A stretch of 64,000 nt of DNA from an uncultured Oscillospiraceae bacterium (GCA_958448165.1 CAUDCW010000003.1:1-64000); one strand, 5' to 3'; shown: positions 7,207 through 15,900, counted from the stretch's first letter. Notes: a model not told the origin generated them from the sequence alone. Translations and numbers: made by a program.

Positions 7207-8558
7207 CCTTTATATTCGCATCGGTTCGCTACTCCGATACCGCCTTACGGCTGCTCTATGTCACCATAGAGAGTGGACTATATCACAAACTGCATAGCAG
7301 TCTCCCTGCACTTCCATCATCAATCGCTTACGATGTACTCTCTCACGAGATAGTCTCTGAACCTTCCTCAAATGAGGCTTGGCTGCTAATTGTCTTACGT
7401 TTTTTGTAGTTATGGATTTTAAATAAATGGCAACTTTTACAAAGAGTAATTAAGTTATTCTCATCAAGAAATCTCTTGTCGTGTGTAATAATGTTATATA
7501 AGGACATTCTATCGTCAACATTGGCTGGATTTAACTCTGGATGTTCACCACATATATCTTCAACTATCTTACTAAACTCCTCAATATGGTGTATATGTAA
7601 TGCCGTGTGGGAAGCTCCGCACAATTGACAAACATAACCATCTCGCTTTGCAATAACTGGCACTTGATTTGTGTGAAAATACTCTCTTAATAAGTCTTTA
7701 AGTGTTGTAAGTCCACCTTGCCAATTTGGGTGCTTGTCTCCTATCATTAGACCAATTTTTGATTCAGAATTATTTTTTGTTGGTAAGCCAAGTCGATGCA
7801 TTTGGCGTCTTACCGTTCCAGCATCAACCCCAAAGTGTTCTCCGATTTCTTTACAACTTTTATTGTCGTCCCAGTGCATTTTATATAATAATTTTGAATC
7901 TTGTAGTTCTATGGGCGAAGATTTCCCGTTAGCAACAAATTGTGCTTCAGACATACCTCTTGTAGTAATGCCATGTTGCTTTAAATGTCTTAAGACAACA
8001 CCGTGACTTGTATTAAAGATTTTTGCAATTTGGTTTGCAGACAACATTTCATTGCAATACAAATTTATTATCTTTGAGATGTCTTTTTTAGAGAATTTTG
8101 TATAAACTTTTTTTGTGATTTTTATATTATGCTTTTTTAATTGATAAGAAATAGTGTCATACGACACATTATTTTCACTCGCAATTTCTTTTATGCTTTT
8201 CTTAAGAACGACATGTTGTTCAAATAAATAGTCATAAAGCTCGTATTGGTGTTTGTTTTTACGTCTATGTGTTGTAATTGGTTTTTTAATATTATGTTTA
8301 CAAAGCCATTGTTGAATTGTATTTTGCTTACATCCATATTCATCTGCAATTTCTTGAGAGCTTCTATCCTTAACAACATATTCTTCATATAGCCATTCTT
8401 TATTCATCCAAGGTTTTTCTCCAGTATATCTACTTTTTGGATAATTCATATTTCTATATCACCCCTATCTATTAGATATTTTTCACCATAACTTATAAGA
8501 TTTTTCAGCAATTCACAAGGTTTGCTATATATGTCACCATATATAGGCGCAAACTTTT
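7207..8558 (-). mobile_element. Group I intron 1 in nrdD, with HNH ORF
   Basis: The junctions follow from reading frame and intron rules: exon 1 ends ...TGTGCGT (T at 8559), the intron starts AAAAGTTTGCGC and ends with G at 7207. Exon bases GCGT pair with GCGC in the intron, placing a U-G pair at the splice site. The catalytic core is at the 3' end: GTTCAGAGACTATC (around 7352-7366) and GTGATATAGTCC (around 7273-7284) are the classical P7 strands. The HNH ORF lies upstream of the core and its last codons overlap the first P7 strand. Confidence 0.87.
7343..8449 (-). CDS. Intron-encoded HNH endonuclease with repeated HTH modules
   Basis: A 368-residue protein starting at an ATG with AGGGGTGAT upstream. 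The N-terminal 240 residues contain at least four helix-turn-helix-like repeats (SQEIADEYGCKQNTIQQWL, SIKEIASENNVSYDTI, SANQIAKIFNTSHGVVLRHL, SCKEIGEHFGVDAGTVRRQM), likely a modular DNA reader. The C-terminal HNH has CQLCGASHTALHIHHIEEF and NLITLCKSCH. The last residues (GSETIS) are encoded by intron core sequence. It presumably homes to intronless nrdD. Confidence 0.88.
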   Translation of the reverse strand: MNYPKSRYTGEKPWMNKEWLYEEYVVKDRSSQEIADEYGCKQNTIQQWLCKHNIKKPITTHRRKNKHQYELYDYLFEQHVVLKKSIKEIASENNVSYDTISYQLKKHNIKITKKVYTKFSKKDISKIINLYCNEMLSANQIAKIFNTSHGVVLRHLKQHGITTRGMSEAQFVANGKSSPIELQDSKLLYKMHWDDNKSCKEIGEHFGVDAGTVRRQMHRLGLPTKNNSESKIGLMIGDKHPNWQGGLTTLKDLLREYFHTNQVPVIAKRDGYVCQLCGASHTALHIHHIEEFSKIVEDICGEHPELNPANVDDRMSLYNIITHDKRFLDENNLITLCKSCHLFKIHNYKKRKTISSQASFEEGSETIS

Positions 8559-9243
8559 ACGCACACTGGTCTATTCTCAAAAACGGCTGGTTAAGCCTAT
8601 ATATAAATTTCTGGAAGTTCTGTTTAAGATATGTTTCTGGGTCTTTTAAGTAATATCCATCTTCAACATCTTTCTTCCAAAAATACCACGCCCAAATCAA
8701 TACATTAGGCATACCAACAGCTCCAGACTGCCTGTTAGAAAGAAACGAAACAAATTCAATTACATCGTCAAAATATGTAGTTAAGTGTTTTGGTGGCTGA
8801 TTGTTATACTTATCAAGAAAGAATAAGCCTTCCGTAGCAAGTCTTGTAAAGTCATTTGCCCAGCAATAAGGAAAATATGAAGCTGTTGCTGAATCATTGA
8901 GATACAATCCCTTACTAAACTCCTGCTCAAGCCACTGCTTTGCCGTTTTTAATCCCCATTTCTTTTTTATTTCAAGAAATATTTTATTCAACCCAAAAAG
9001 TTTGTCTTCACTCTTTCCTTTTTCAGTAATAAAACTTCTAATATCTTTATGATTTGCGTTTGCATTTGGGTCAATAGTTGCGTCTGCCATTGTATCTTGT
9101 ACGACAAATTTGTCGATAAATTCAGAAAAGTCAAGTTGGCTGGGGTGAAGTCCATTAAGGTACTCAAAGTCTTCACCGTATTTTTTCTTTAAATCTTCAA
9201 GACAACGCTCAAAGTCTTTTGCTAATTTAAGTGAAATTTCCAT
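8559..9243 (-). CDS. nrdD: nrdD exon 1 (N-terminal part)
   Basis: Begins at ATG (MEISLKLAKD) and runs 228 codons plus one base, ending FLRIDQCA. It matches the N-terminal domain of phage-type class III reductases (DATIDPNANANHKDIRSF near residue 55, SATASYFPYCWAND near 120, NQPFLR at the end). The frame then reads TAA only because it enters the intron. Joined to exon 2 the junction codon becomes TTT (Phe). The glutaredoxin-like gene lies just upstream. Confidence 0.9.
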
Positions 9244-9246
9244 ATA

Positions 9247-9450
9247 TTACTGTCCTCCAATCCGTTCAATCGCTTTTTTAAAATCATAAATAACACCGTC
9301 TATCTCAAGAACAGGGGCGAACTCAAACCCTTTTTCTTGCATTATTCCAATATCATTAATTGTTTTATATTCGATATTTTTTTGTTTCAATTTTGCTTCA
9401 AGAACTCTACACTTGGGACAGTTTGTGCTATACAAAATTACTTTTTCCAT
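9247..9450 (-). CDS. Glutaredoxin/thioredoxin-like protein
   Basis: Sixty-seven residues from MEKVILYS, preceded by AGGAGG. The pattern is a minimal glutaredoxin: beta strand VILYST, active site CPKC at residues 11-14, helix, then FAPVLEIDGVIYDF with the cis-proline (AP) and a short last helix. It sits three bases upstream of nrdD and is the probable thiol donor or partner of the reductase (or of the FTR-like protein). Length is shorter than bacterial glutaredoxins but typical of phage NrdH-like proteins. Confidence 0.82.
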   Translation of the reverse strand: MEKVILYSTNCPKCRVLEAKLKQKNIEYKTINDIGIMQEKGFEFAPVLEIDGVIYDFKKAIERIGGQ

Positions 9451-9463
9451 ATACTCCTCCTTT

Positions 9464-9769
9464 TTAATCTCCACTCCAAATTCCGTCTGGTCGCATTTGA
9501 GCAAAAGCCAAAAGCTGTGTTAATGGCTTTTTAGCATTTCCCTCTGTTGGCTTCCAGTAGTCTCTATCAACATCATCTCCTAAATTAGAAATAGCCTTTT
9601 TCAGAATAGGAATACTCTCAGCACCAGTTTTTCCGTATATCGCTCTTATTCCCTTTTCTCCAAAAACTTCAGGTCTATGGTAATAGTCTGAATAGTTATA
9701 TGTAATATTCAACCACAGTTCCTGAGTTCCACCTATTACATATGTTCCTCCTCTTATTTGGTGAGGCAT
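9464..9769 (-). CDS. Conserved phage protein (RGGTY...GGT...NITYNY type)
   Basis: A 101-residue protein (MPHQIRGGTYVIGGT ... WLNITYNYS; later RAIYGKTGAESIPILKKAI and RPDGIWSGD). Proteins of this kind occur next to replication genes in Firmicute phages; function is unknown. It follows the truncated primase directly, with only a weak ribosome site. Confidence 0.65.
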   Translation of the reverse strand: MPHQIRGGTYVIGGTQELWLNITYNYSDYYHRPEVFGEKGIRAIYGKTGAESIPILKKAISNLGDDVDRDYWKPTEGNAKKPLTQLLAFAQMRPDGIWSGD

Positions 9770-9808
9770 ACGAGACTGTGCTTTGTACTTAATAATTCTG
9801 TTGCTATC

Positions 9809-10462
9809 TTATATTTTCTTTCTAAATATGTTTCTGCATTGGCATAACGCTCCGAATTTTTTAAAATATGTGTACTTTCGGATTTTCTTAAGCTTAAAAT
9901 CAGGGTCTAAAGTTCTACCGCAGACATTAATAATTTTGCCGTCATTGTTTTTTATTGGATATACTACCCTATCTGAGAATGGGTCGTACATAACTTGAAA
10001 ACGCCTTAAGGCTTCTTTAGATATACCCTCTCTCAGCCAAGCCGAAAGTTTTTCTTCGTTAAATTCATATCGTTTCATATAATCGTCTGGCAAAATTTCA
10101 TATGTGGTATTTCTTAAAGACTTGTCCTTTTGATTGTATTTTTTAGCAATTGAAGTGGCGTTCAATCTTTTTACACACTCGTTTTCATCATCTTTTACAT
10201 TTGCATACTGCTTTAAGATTTTCATTCCCTTGTAAAAATCACAGGAATTATACAGACAAATAAAGTCGAGGACATTGCCACCCTTTCCAGAAGAAAAGTC
10301 GAAGAACCTTTGTTTCTCTGGGGAGACGGAAAACGAAGGGGTATTCTCCTCTTTTAAAGGAGATAACCCCCAATACTCTCCGTCACTTCTTTCTTCAAGG
10401 TCGCAAAACTGAGATATGTAATCAACAATGTCAACGCTTTCAATAATTTCGGAAACCTCCAT
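9809..10462 (-). CDS. DnaG-type primase, truncated before Toprim
   Basis: Residues 1-70 have the CHC2-like start of bacterial/phage primase (SVDIVDYISQFCDLEERSDG; SFSVSPEKQRFFDFSSGKGGNVLDFI), followed by the linker and the start of the catalytic region (PDDYMKRYEF; DRVVYPIKNNDGKIINVCGRTL; RKYTYFKKFGAL). The frame then turns into 11 unrelated residues and stops at 217, where a full enzyme continues into Toprim. No Toprim segment was seen in the next 2 kb. So this is a deletion remnant, or the rest lies elsewhere. It sits directly downstream of the DnaB-type helicase. Confidence 0.75.
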   Translation of the reverse strand: MEVSEIIESVDIVDYISQFCDLEERSDGEYWGLSPLKEENTPSFSVSPEKQRFFDFSSGKGGNVLDFICLYNSCDFYKGMKILKQYANVKDDENECVKRLNATSIAKKYNQKDKSLRNTTYEILPDDYMKRYEFNEEKLSAWLREGISKEALRRFQVMYDPFSDRVVYPIKNNDGKIINVCGRTLDPDFKLKKIRKYTYFKKFGALCQCRNIFRKKI

Positions 10463-10479
10463 TTTCTCACCGCCAATAT

Positions 10480-11811
10480 TTAATAGGGTTCTATTGTAAT
10501 ATGTTGTTTCGCTTCCTCGTATCGAATAAAATTGCCTTGAAGATTTAAGTCTATGTATTCGTCTGATGTCATTTGAGCGCCATTTCGATTGTAAACAACT
10601 CTTAATTTTTTATTGCCACACTCAATGCCGTCAGCCTGTATTTCTTCTGGCGATTTATCTTGAATTATAGCTAAAGAAGATGCATTTCTACTTATCTTTA
10701 CACTGTTAGCTACCTTACCAGTAGGAGTGGCTTGAGCAGCTCCAAGACCAGCAATATCCATCTTGCCACAAATATCGTTCTTAACAAGGTCAACTAATCG
10801 CCCAAGTTCTTGTGAGCTTGCAAATGCGTCGCTATCACCCTTGTCCTTAAAGTAATCAATTATAAGCACATCTATGCCTTGTGTGTGTTTGACTTTTTTG
10901 ACCGTCGTGTAAATTGCTTGAGAATCAAATATCGGCATATATAAATGTGTAAACTTATGGTCTTTTATCCACTTCAAACACAACTCTATTCTCTTGCTTT
11001 CTTCCTCAGAATATTTGCCACATTTTACTCGATTAAACTCAATGCCTGATAAATGTGAAATTAATCTACAAGTAAACATTCGTGAATTTAATTCACTATC
11101 TATGTATAAAACAGATAGACCCATTCGCATTAGGTCAACTGCTTCATTTAAAAGAATAATACTCTTACCCTGTTTCGGTCCGGCAACAAAAATAAAAAGC
11201 TCCCCCGGTTCAATTGTTGCAAAGTTATTTAAAGTAGGAAACTTAAAGGGAATGCCTGTTATATTGTTTTTCTGGCGTTCCACGATTTCATTCCAATACA
11301 TATCTACAACATCTTTGTATTGGGGAACTTCATTTGTAGTTGAGAACTCCATCATTACATCGTCAAGAGCAGAGTAGATTTTCTGTTCTATACTTGTCTC
11401 GTTTTTATTAAAGCAAAGTCTCTGGCACTCAACTAACTTGGTATATGTATCTCGTCTAAACGCTGCATTAAGAACCGCATCGGAAATTATTTTATATTCT
11501 TCAACCGTATCTCTTGCTATACTCGGAGCATTTAAAATGAACTCATTGATAGCAGGTATCGGCAAAAGATTTTCTGTTTTGTCTTTTGTGGCATTTGTTG
11601 CGTTTAAAATATTTGTTATATTGTAAGCGTCAATTTTGTCTATGTTTCTTTTGGCGAGTTCGCAAATTGCGTAATACATATATCCGTTTTGCTCGTTTGT
11701 AAAATGATGTGGTGTTAATTGTTCTGAGTAAAAAACAAGCTCTGGCTTTAAAATTGCCGAAGCAACAACACCAGCCTCAGCACTAATGTCATTGATGTCG
11801 TTCACATTCAA
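10480..11811 (-). CDS. Replicative DNA helicase, DnaB type
   Basis: A 443-residue helicase starting at TTG after GGTGATG. The N-terminal 100 residues follow the DnaB N-domain pattern (AEAGVVASAILKPELVF ... HHFTNEQNGYMYYAI). The RecA core has Walker A FVAGPKQGKS near residue 210, a DSELNSR segment, Walker B DVLIIDY near 318 and GLGAAQATP near 358. It unwinds the fork and recruits primase; the matching primase gene downstream is broken. No separate loader was recognised nearby. Confidence 0.85.
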   Translation of the reverse strand: MNVNDINDISAEAGVVASAILKPELVFYSEQLTPHHFTNEQNGYMYYAICELAKRNIDKIDAYNITNILNATNATKDKTENLLPIPAINEFILNAPSIARDTVEEYKIISDAVLNAAFRRDTYTKLVECQRLCFNKNETSIEQKIYSALDDVMMEFSTTNEVPQYKDVVDMYWNEIVERQKNNITGIPFKFPTLNNFATIEPGELFIFVAGPKQGKSIILLNEAVDLMRMGLSVLYIDSELNSRMFTCRLISHLSGIEFNRVKCGKYSEEESKRIELCLKWIKDHKFTHLYMPIFDSQAIYTTVKKVKHTQGIDVLIIDYFKDKGDSDAFASSQELGRLVDLVKNDICGKMDIAGLGAAQATPTGKVANSVKISRNASSLAIIQDKSPEEIQADGIECGNKKLRVVYNRNGAQMTSDEYIDLNLQGNFIRYEEAKQHITIEPY

Positions 11812-11823
11812 TAAGCATCACCT

Positions 11824-12606
11824 TTACTTTTTATTAAGTTGGAAGTATTCGCAGTGGTCGTGGACATCGCATAGATAGTTGCATTTCCAATATTCCATAT
11901 TGGGACTCCAGTCTTCGTTGTTGATTATTGTATCTACTAAATCTGATGCCCACTTCTTTGTTTCATAAAAATCCTCTATTTTGAATGGCTCTGAGACTAA
12001 TTCCCCTGAACGGAAACAATTGAACTCAAGTCTATCTGGATACCTATCAAATTTGCATTTTATGGGTATGCTATACAAATATAGTTGCCTTAATTTGGAC
12101 GATAACTCGATGTCCGATTTTGTAGGTGTCGCTCTATTTGAGCGATTTTTGAGACATTTTGATTTATTGTCCAAAATCACAAGATTTTTGTCTTTTACAA
12201 GGCAATCTATGATACCAACAAAAGGTTTTCCGTCTATATCGAACTTGACCCTATGCTCAATGGCATAGGGCTTTTCGTAAGGGAATTTTATGTTCGCAAA
12301 ATATTTCATTCCTTGTTCAAAATAGTTTTTAAAAAGCTTCCTTGACGGTGCTTTACCTTTGACTTCTTTTTTAAAATTTGAAGTGTAGTATGGTAAAAGC
12401 TCGTTCTTAGAAAGCTCTCCTTTTAAATATTTTTCAATAATTTTATGTATAAAACTGCCGTAATCTGAAAAGAAAAGGCGTTTTTTATCGCAGTGTCTTA
12501 TATATGACAGAAAAAACTTGTATCGACAATCCTCAAATGAAGTTATTCGAGAAAAGCTCCACACTGTGTCTGCCATCAAGTTTGAGTAGTTCAATGTAAT
12601 CACCAA
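11824..12606 (-). CDS. PD-(D/E)XK nuclease with C-terminal cysteines (RecB/Cas4-like)
   Basis: About 250-260 residues. It begins SFSRITSFEDCRYKFFLSYI, the common N-terminus of RecB-type nucleases with a first cysteine. The catalytic strands read GIIDCLVKD (D) and LVILDNKSK (D-x-K), followed by the QLYLYS helix. Three C-terminal cysteines (CNYLCDVHDHC) could with the first hold an Fe-S cluster as in Cas4/AddB. It lies between SSB and helicase genes, so a role in recombination or replication is likely. The start is uncertain: TTG/GTG at 12603-12606, or ATG at 12576. Confidence 0.78.
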   Translation of the reverse strand: MVITLNYSNLMADTVWSFSRITSFEDCRYKFFLSYIRHCDKKRLFFSDYGSFIHKIIEKYLKGELSKNELLPYYTSNFKKEVKGKAPSRKLFKNYFEQGMKYFANIKFPYEKPYAIEHRVKFDIDGKPFVGIIDCLVKDKNLVILDNKSKCLKNRSNRATPTKSDIELSSKLRQLYLYSIPIKCKFDRYPDRLEFNCFRSGELVSEPFKIEDFYETKKWASDLVDTIINNEDWSPNMEYWKCNYLCDVHDHCEYFQLNKK

Positions 12607-12990
12607 TTAAGCAAACGGAAAATCGTCTTCATCATCGTCCAACGCAGATGTCTTTTTACTTGTATTTTCTTTTTCTGTGTTTCCATTAGACGAGTTATTA
12701 CCAACTGTTTCAAAATCGAAAACCTTGAAGTTAGTATAGCTTACTTTCTTCTCTTTGTCGTATGTAGTGCCTACATCACACGACAACAATTTAATTCTGT
12801 CTCTCTCCTTTAGCTCTGAAGCGTGAGCATTAGCCTTGCCTATGAAAGAACAAAAACCCGAAAAATCCTGCTCCCACTTATTTGTTTCCTTATTTTTTTT
12901 GCTTGAAGAAAGCCTAACCTTTGTTGACTTGCCTGACGGACTTGGTTCAACGCCCCATACCGTCATAAAATTTCCTACGCCAAATCCCAT
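12607..12990 (-). CDS. ssb: Single-stranded DNA-binding protein
   Basis: A 127-residue protein (MGFGVGNFMTVWGVEPS...) with an OB-fold-like strand series, then a low-complexity linker (NNSSNGNTEKENTSKK) and the acidic tail DDDEDDFPFA, the hallmark of SSB C-termini that dock partner proteins. The body differs from the bacterial SSB consensus, as in phage versions. It lies between the ERF annealing protein and the nuclease. The second of two close ATGs is chosen because AGGAGG precedes it. Confidence 0.78.
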   Translation of the reverse strand: MGFGVGNFMTVWGVEPSPSGKSTKVRLSSSKKNKETNKWEQDFSGFCSFIGKANAHASELKERDRIKLLSCDVGTTYDKEKKVSYTNFKVFDFETVGNNSSNGNTEKENTSKKTSALDDDEDDFPFA

Positions 12991-13005
12991 AGTCAATTCC
13001 TCCTA

Positions 13006-13704
13006 TTATTTTAAAGTTTCATTAAGTTCGTTAAGCAACTGAGATGCAACAGATGACTCTTTAATTCTGAAATAATCAGAACTTGGCTTGCCGTCTTTCT
13101 TTGCGTATTTTTTAACAATAGCAACAACCTTTTGTTTGTTGTCAGGGTTTGCCTTTACATACTCCGAAACAATTGTATGTACTTGCTCAATAATGCCCTC
13201 TGCTATCAATCTATCTTCTTCCAACTCTGCTTCTTTCTGGCGAGTTCTATAATTGTCTGGGTCACTATCAGAAGTTGCACTATTGAAGTATTTAAGCAGA
13301 AAATATCTGCTGCTGTACGTTAAACTTGCTCCAAGTGCCTGAGATGCGTCTGATTGAGAAGCCACCAGAACCCAAGGAACTATTACTCGTTCTGTCGGAT
13401 TTTCATCATTAACCCAAATCCATTCCATATCTGCCGTTACAATGATTTCATTAACGTGCTCCTCATATGGAGTCCCGTTTTTCATTGTTTTTGTTTTGAG
13501 ATAATGATACGGCTCAACCTTAAGCGAATCGTGACAAATGTTAGGTATCAGTGAAACACCGTATTTTCCCATCAATCCGGTAATCCTTGAAAGGATTTCT
13601 TCTTCATCAGCATATGTGTACCCGAAGCCCTTTTTATTCTTTCTAATAATTTCAACTGGCTTCCTTATCTTTGCCAATTTTTGGTAAATATTTAATTTCT
13701 CCAA
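13006..13704 (-). CDS. erf: ERF-family single-strand annealing protein
   Basis: A 232-residue protein with the ERF signature: KKGFGYTYADEEEILSRI near residue 24, a beta region ending in WVLVASQSDASQALGASLTYSSRYFLLKYFNS around 112-142 (the typical QAxGAxxTYxxRY motif), then an acidic/charged C-terminus. ERF proteins anneal ssDNA in phage recombination and genome circularisation. The gene abuts the HD-domain gene (one base apart) and precedes ssb. Confidence 0.87.
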   Translation of the reverse strand: MEKLNIYQKLAKIRKPVEIIRKNKKGFGYTYADEEEILSRITGLMGKYGVSLIPNICHDSLKVEPYHYLKTKTMKNGTPYEEHVNEIIVTADMEWIWVNDENPTERVIVPWVLVASQSDASQALGASLTYSSRYFLLKYFNSATSDSDPDNYRTRQKEAELEEDRLIAEGIIEQVHTIVSEYVKANPDNKQKVVAIVKKYAKKDGKPSSDYFRIKESSVASQLLNELNETLK

Positions 13705-14277
13705 TTACTTACCTCCCTCTATAACATAAGAAGCGGATTCGTCTGCAACGTGTAACAACCACGCCAGTGGAAACTGTTCATAGGCTTTCCCTACATCTTT
13801 GTTACCATCAAAACTACCCATATGACAATTAATTGCAACACCTTCTTCTGCTGTCAATTTTAAGAACTTCTGTATGATGAATACAGATTTGCTACCGTGA
13901 CCGCCATAGCAAAATTTTTCATTAATTGAAAAGGCATCGTAGCTTTCCCACTGACCAGACTCGTTTTTTCGGTTGCGTTTTTCTGTTACATAGAAATTAA
14001 CCTTACACAAGTCGTGGAATAGGGATATTATTGCTATGGTTTCATCTGTTGTTTTGATTTCTGGATAGACTGACAAAAGTCTTTTAAGCTCGTCATACAC
14101 ATTGAGAGAATGTTCGACTAAGCCACCTGTGTAGCTTCCGTGAAATCTGGTGCTTGCTGGAGCAGTGTAGAAATCACTCTTTTCTAACCACGACAGAAGT
14201 TTATCTATACCTTCTCTTTTGATGGTCTGAGAACAGATTCCAATAAATCTTTCCTTATTACTTTGTTTTGCTTCCAA
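13705..14277 (-). CDS. HD-domain phosphohydrolase
   Basis: A 190-residue HD protein: first histidine in GLVEHSLNVY (near residue 55), the HD pair in SLFHDLCKVNFY (near 87), GGHGSKSV (near 125) and a final HVADES aspartate near the end. HD proteins hydrolyse nucleotides or phosphodiesters with metal ions; the phage form is often annotated as a hydrolase of unknown substrate. It is the first gene of the annealing/SSB/helicase block and is preceded by the conserved leader element at 14338-14421. Confidence 0.78.
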   Translation of the reverse strand: MEAKQSNKERFIGICSQTIKREGIDKLLSWLEKSDFYTAPASTRFHGSYTGGLVEHSLNVYDELKRLLSVYPEIKTTDETIAIISLFHDLCKVNFYVTEKRNRKNESGQWESYDAFSINEKFCYGGHGSKSVFIIQKFLKLTAEEGVAINCHMGSFDGNKDVGKAYEQFPLAWLLHVADESASYVIEGGK

Positions 14278-14337
14278 AAATTATTTTTCCCCTTTCAATA
14301 ATTGAATTGAAAATTGATTATCTCAATTTAACCACCG

Positions 14338-14421
14338 CCTTTCCTGCACTTATAGAAATGGTGCAGAGAGTAGAGTTAAGCCCTAAATTTAGGCAATAAA
14401 AAGCACCCTCTAAATCGAAGT
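14338..14421 (-). promoter_or_regulatory. Conserved leader element, copy A
   Basis: Read on the minus strand it opens CTTCGATTTAG and closes GCACCATTTCTATAAGTGCAGG just upstream of the HD gene. Copies B (24042-24126) and C (39720-39795) share both ends. In this copy the central perfect palindrome is replaced by other sequence, with only a GGTGC/GCACC pairing kept. It could be a promoter/operator or an RNA leader. Confidence 0.5.
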
Positions 14422-14492
14422 GGAAAACTTCGATGTAAAGAAGGCGAAGAAAAAGAGCCATAGGCAAACTATAGCTCAATCATATTGCTTGA

Positions 14493-15419
14493 TTATTTAT
14501 TTGTGTCGTAAAAAGCGTGTTTCCACTCTTGGTAGCCTTTTTTCAAGACACGTGCAGATTGCATCATTGAAATTTCAGTTCGATTTACGCCGTCTTTCTT
14601 AGCTTTTTCAACTACATACATTAAAAAATTAGGTGTAAACCCATTTGTTTCTTGCATATACATTCTATAAAATATACCAGATGTATATATTTTAGAGTGT
14701 TGCAATTTAACCTTAACCGCATTTGCTTTCCTTGAAATTACGCTTCTTGTTGTATTTTCAAAATTGAGTTTTTTAGAGTCAATTCCTCTTAATAAAAAAT
14801 CACCGTCCACACGCTTCTTTTTAATAACCTCGTTATAGTCTGGATGAATATAAGAAAACTCTGTAAGTTCACAGGTCTTTTTTAATGCAGGTAAACTTTC
14901 ATTGTATATATCATATATTAATCCATTATGGCAAACAATTTTCTTTTCTAAGCCAACTTCGTCTGTCTTTAATTCTTCAATCTCGCTAACTGTCAATCCA
15001 AAATATAACAACCACAGAACCGACCTTCTTAAACAGTCAACTGTGTTTAAATTAACAGGGTCAAATACTTTGTTGAGTAAGAAATTTAAGTGAGCTGGAG
15101 ATGAGACCATTGTTTCTCTATATCGTTTATCGGTGCCCATTTCAATACTATATATCGAATTAGACACTTCAAACCCTTGCTCTCTGCACCACTCAATATA
15201 TTTTTTTACCAGTGTTATAAGATTATATATGCTCATACTTTCTGGCTTCATTCCGAGACCGCTATCGAAGGCTTTTTGTAGTACATTTACTGGTAACATA
15301 CATAAATCGCAGTTTGATTCAGCCTCGTAAGGCTCAAACAGTTTTAATTTTGAGTAGGTCGAAATAGAATTCTGAGTAAGCGTATTGGCAAAGGTAAGTT
15401 TACGCTCTTTATTATACAT
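14493..15419 (-). CDS. Tyrosine-recombinase-fold protein lacking catalytic residues
   Basis: A 308-residue protein with an N-terminal core-binding-like helical domain (ENTLTQNSISTYSKLK-like opening, VKKYIEWCREQG) and a C-terminal integrase-like region (RSVLWLLYFGLTVSEIEELKTDEV). The usual catalytic set is lost: the first Arg box reads GLTVSEI and the HxxR box reads IFYRM; no GH..Y end is seen. This resembles MrpR/YopR, the inactive recombinase-fold master repressor of SPbeta. It is co-transcribed with the MazF-like gene. A regulatory role is inference. The ATG is preceded by GGGTGGTGG. Confidence 0.65.
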   Translation of the reverse strand: MYNKERKLTFANTLTQNSISTYSKLKLFEPYEAESNCDLCMLPVNVLQKAFDSGLGMKPESMSIYNLITLVKKYIEWCREQGFEVSNSIYSIEMGTDKRYRETMVSSPAHLNFLLNKVFDPVNLNTVDCLRRSVLWLLYFGLTVSEIEELKTDEVGLEKKIVCHNGLIYDIYNESLPALKKTCELTEFSYIHPDYNEVIKKKRVDGDFLLRGIDSKKLNFENTTRSVISRKANAVKVKLQHSKIYTSGIFYRMYMQETNGFTPNFLMYVVEKAKKDGVNRTEISMMQSARVLKKGYQEWKHAFYDTNK

Positions 15420-15433
15420 TAAAAACCACCACC

Positions 15434-15865
15434 CTAAGCTACACAATTAAGGCTAATCGTTTTTCTCCAAATATCAAGTATTTCCTCTTCGGTAAAGTAT
15501 GATATGGCTGACGAAGATATTATGCTACCTCTTGCAATTTGCTTCATAAACTTATCGGGTAACTTAGTAAGCAACTTTCCTATCTTCGTCTTAGACATTT
15601 TTTGGGGATTTTCACAAAGAACCATACTGTCTTTTGCCAATCCAGTTTCAATTGCTGGCAAGAAAACGTGTGTTGGTTGCTGTATTTTTTTAAGCGCAGT
15701 TGTTATGGGAAGAGCGATAATATTTGGACTGTAGGTGTTTCCAACATTGTTTTGGAACACTACGCCCGGTCTCCACCCTGATTGTTCACTGCCAATGCCA
15801 GAGAACATCATATAGTAAACCTCACCTATTTTTGGGGTTATTGCCTTTTGTTGAGCTGCGCTCAT
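15434..15865 (-). CDS. mazF: MazF/PemK-like endoribonuclease toxin
   Basis: About 143 residues from MSAAQQKAI, placed by the AGGAGGGAG site upstream. It has the MazF barrel pattern: GEVYYMMFSGIGSEQSGWRP, GVVFQNN, IIALPITTALKKIQQPTHVFL, and KDSMVLCEN. MazF toxins cut mRNA at short sites. No classical MazE gene is adjacent; the next gene encodes the recombinase-fold protein, so either that protein or a distant gene supplies control, or this is a stand-alone MazF-fold regulator as in some phages. A good promoter lies at 15901-15930. Confidence 0.82.
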   Translation of the reverse strand: MSAAQQKAITPKIGEVYYMMFSGIGSEQSGWRPGVVFQNNVGNTYSPNIIALPITTALKKIQQPTHVFLPAIETGLAKDSMVLCENPQKMSKTKIGKLLTKLPDKFMKQIARGSIISSSAISYFTEEEILDIWRKTISLNCVA

Positions 15866-15900
15866 TAATCTCCCTCCTAAGATTAACCTATCTTGAGATA

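Noticed and set aside
10994..11377. Plus-strand ORF of 127 codons inside the helicase gene
   Set aside because: It is a shadow of the DnaB-type gene with no ribosome site or recognisable protein; same for other antisense ORFs such as those at 6801-7409 and 49264-49776.
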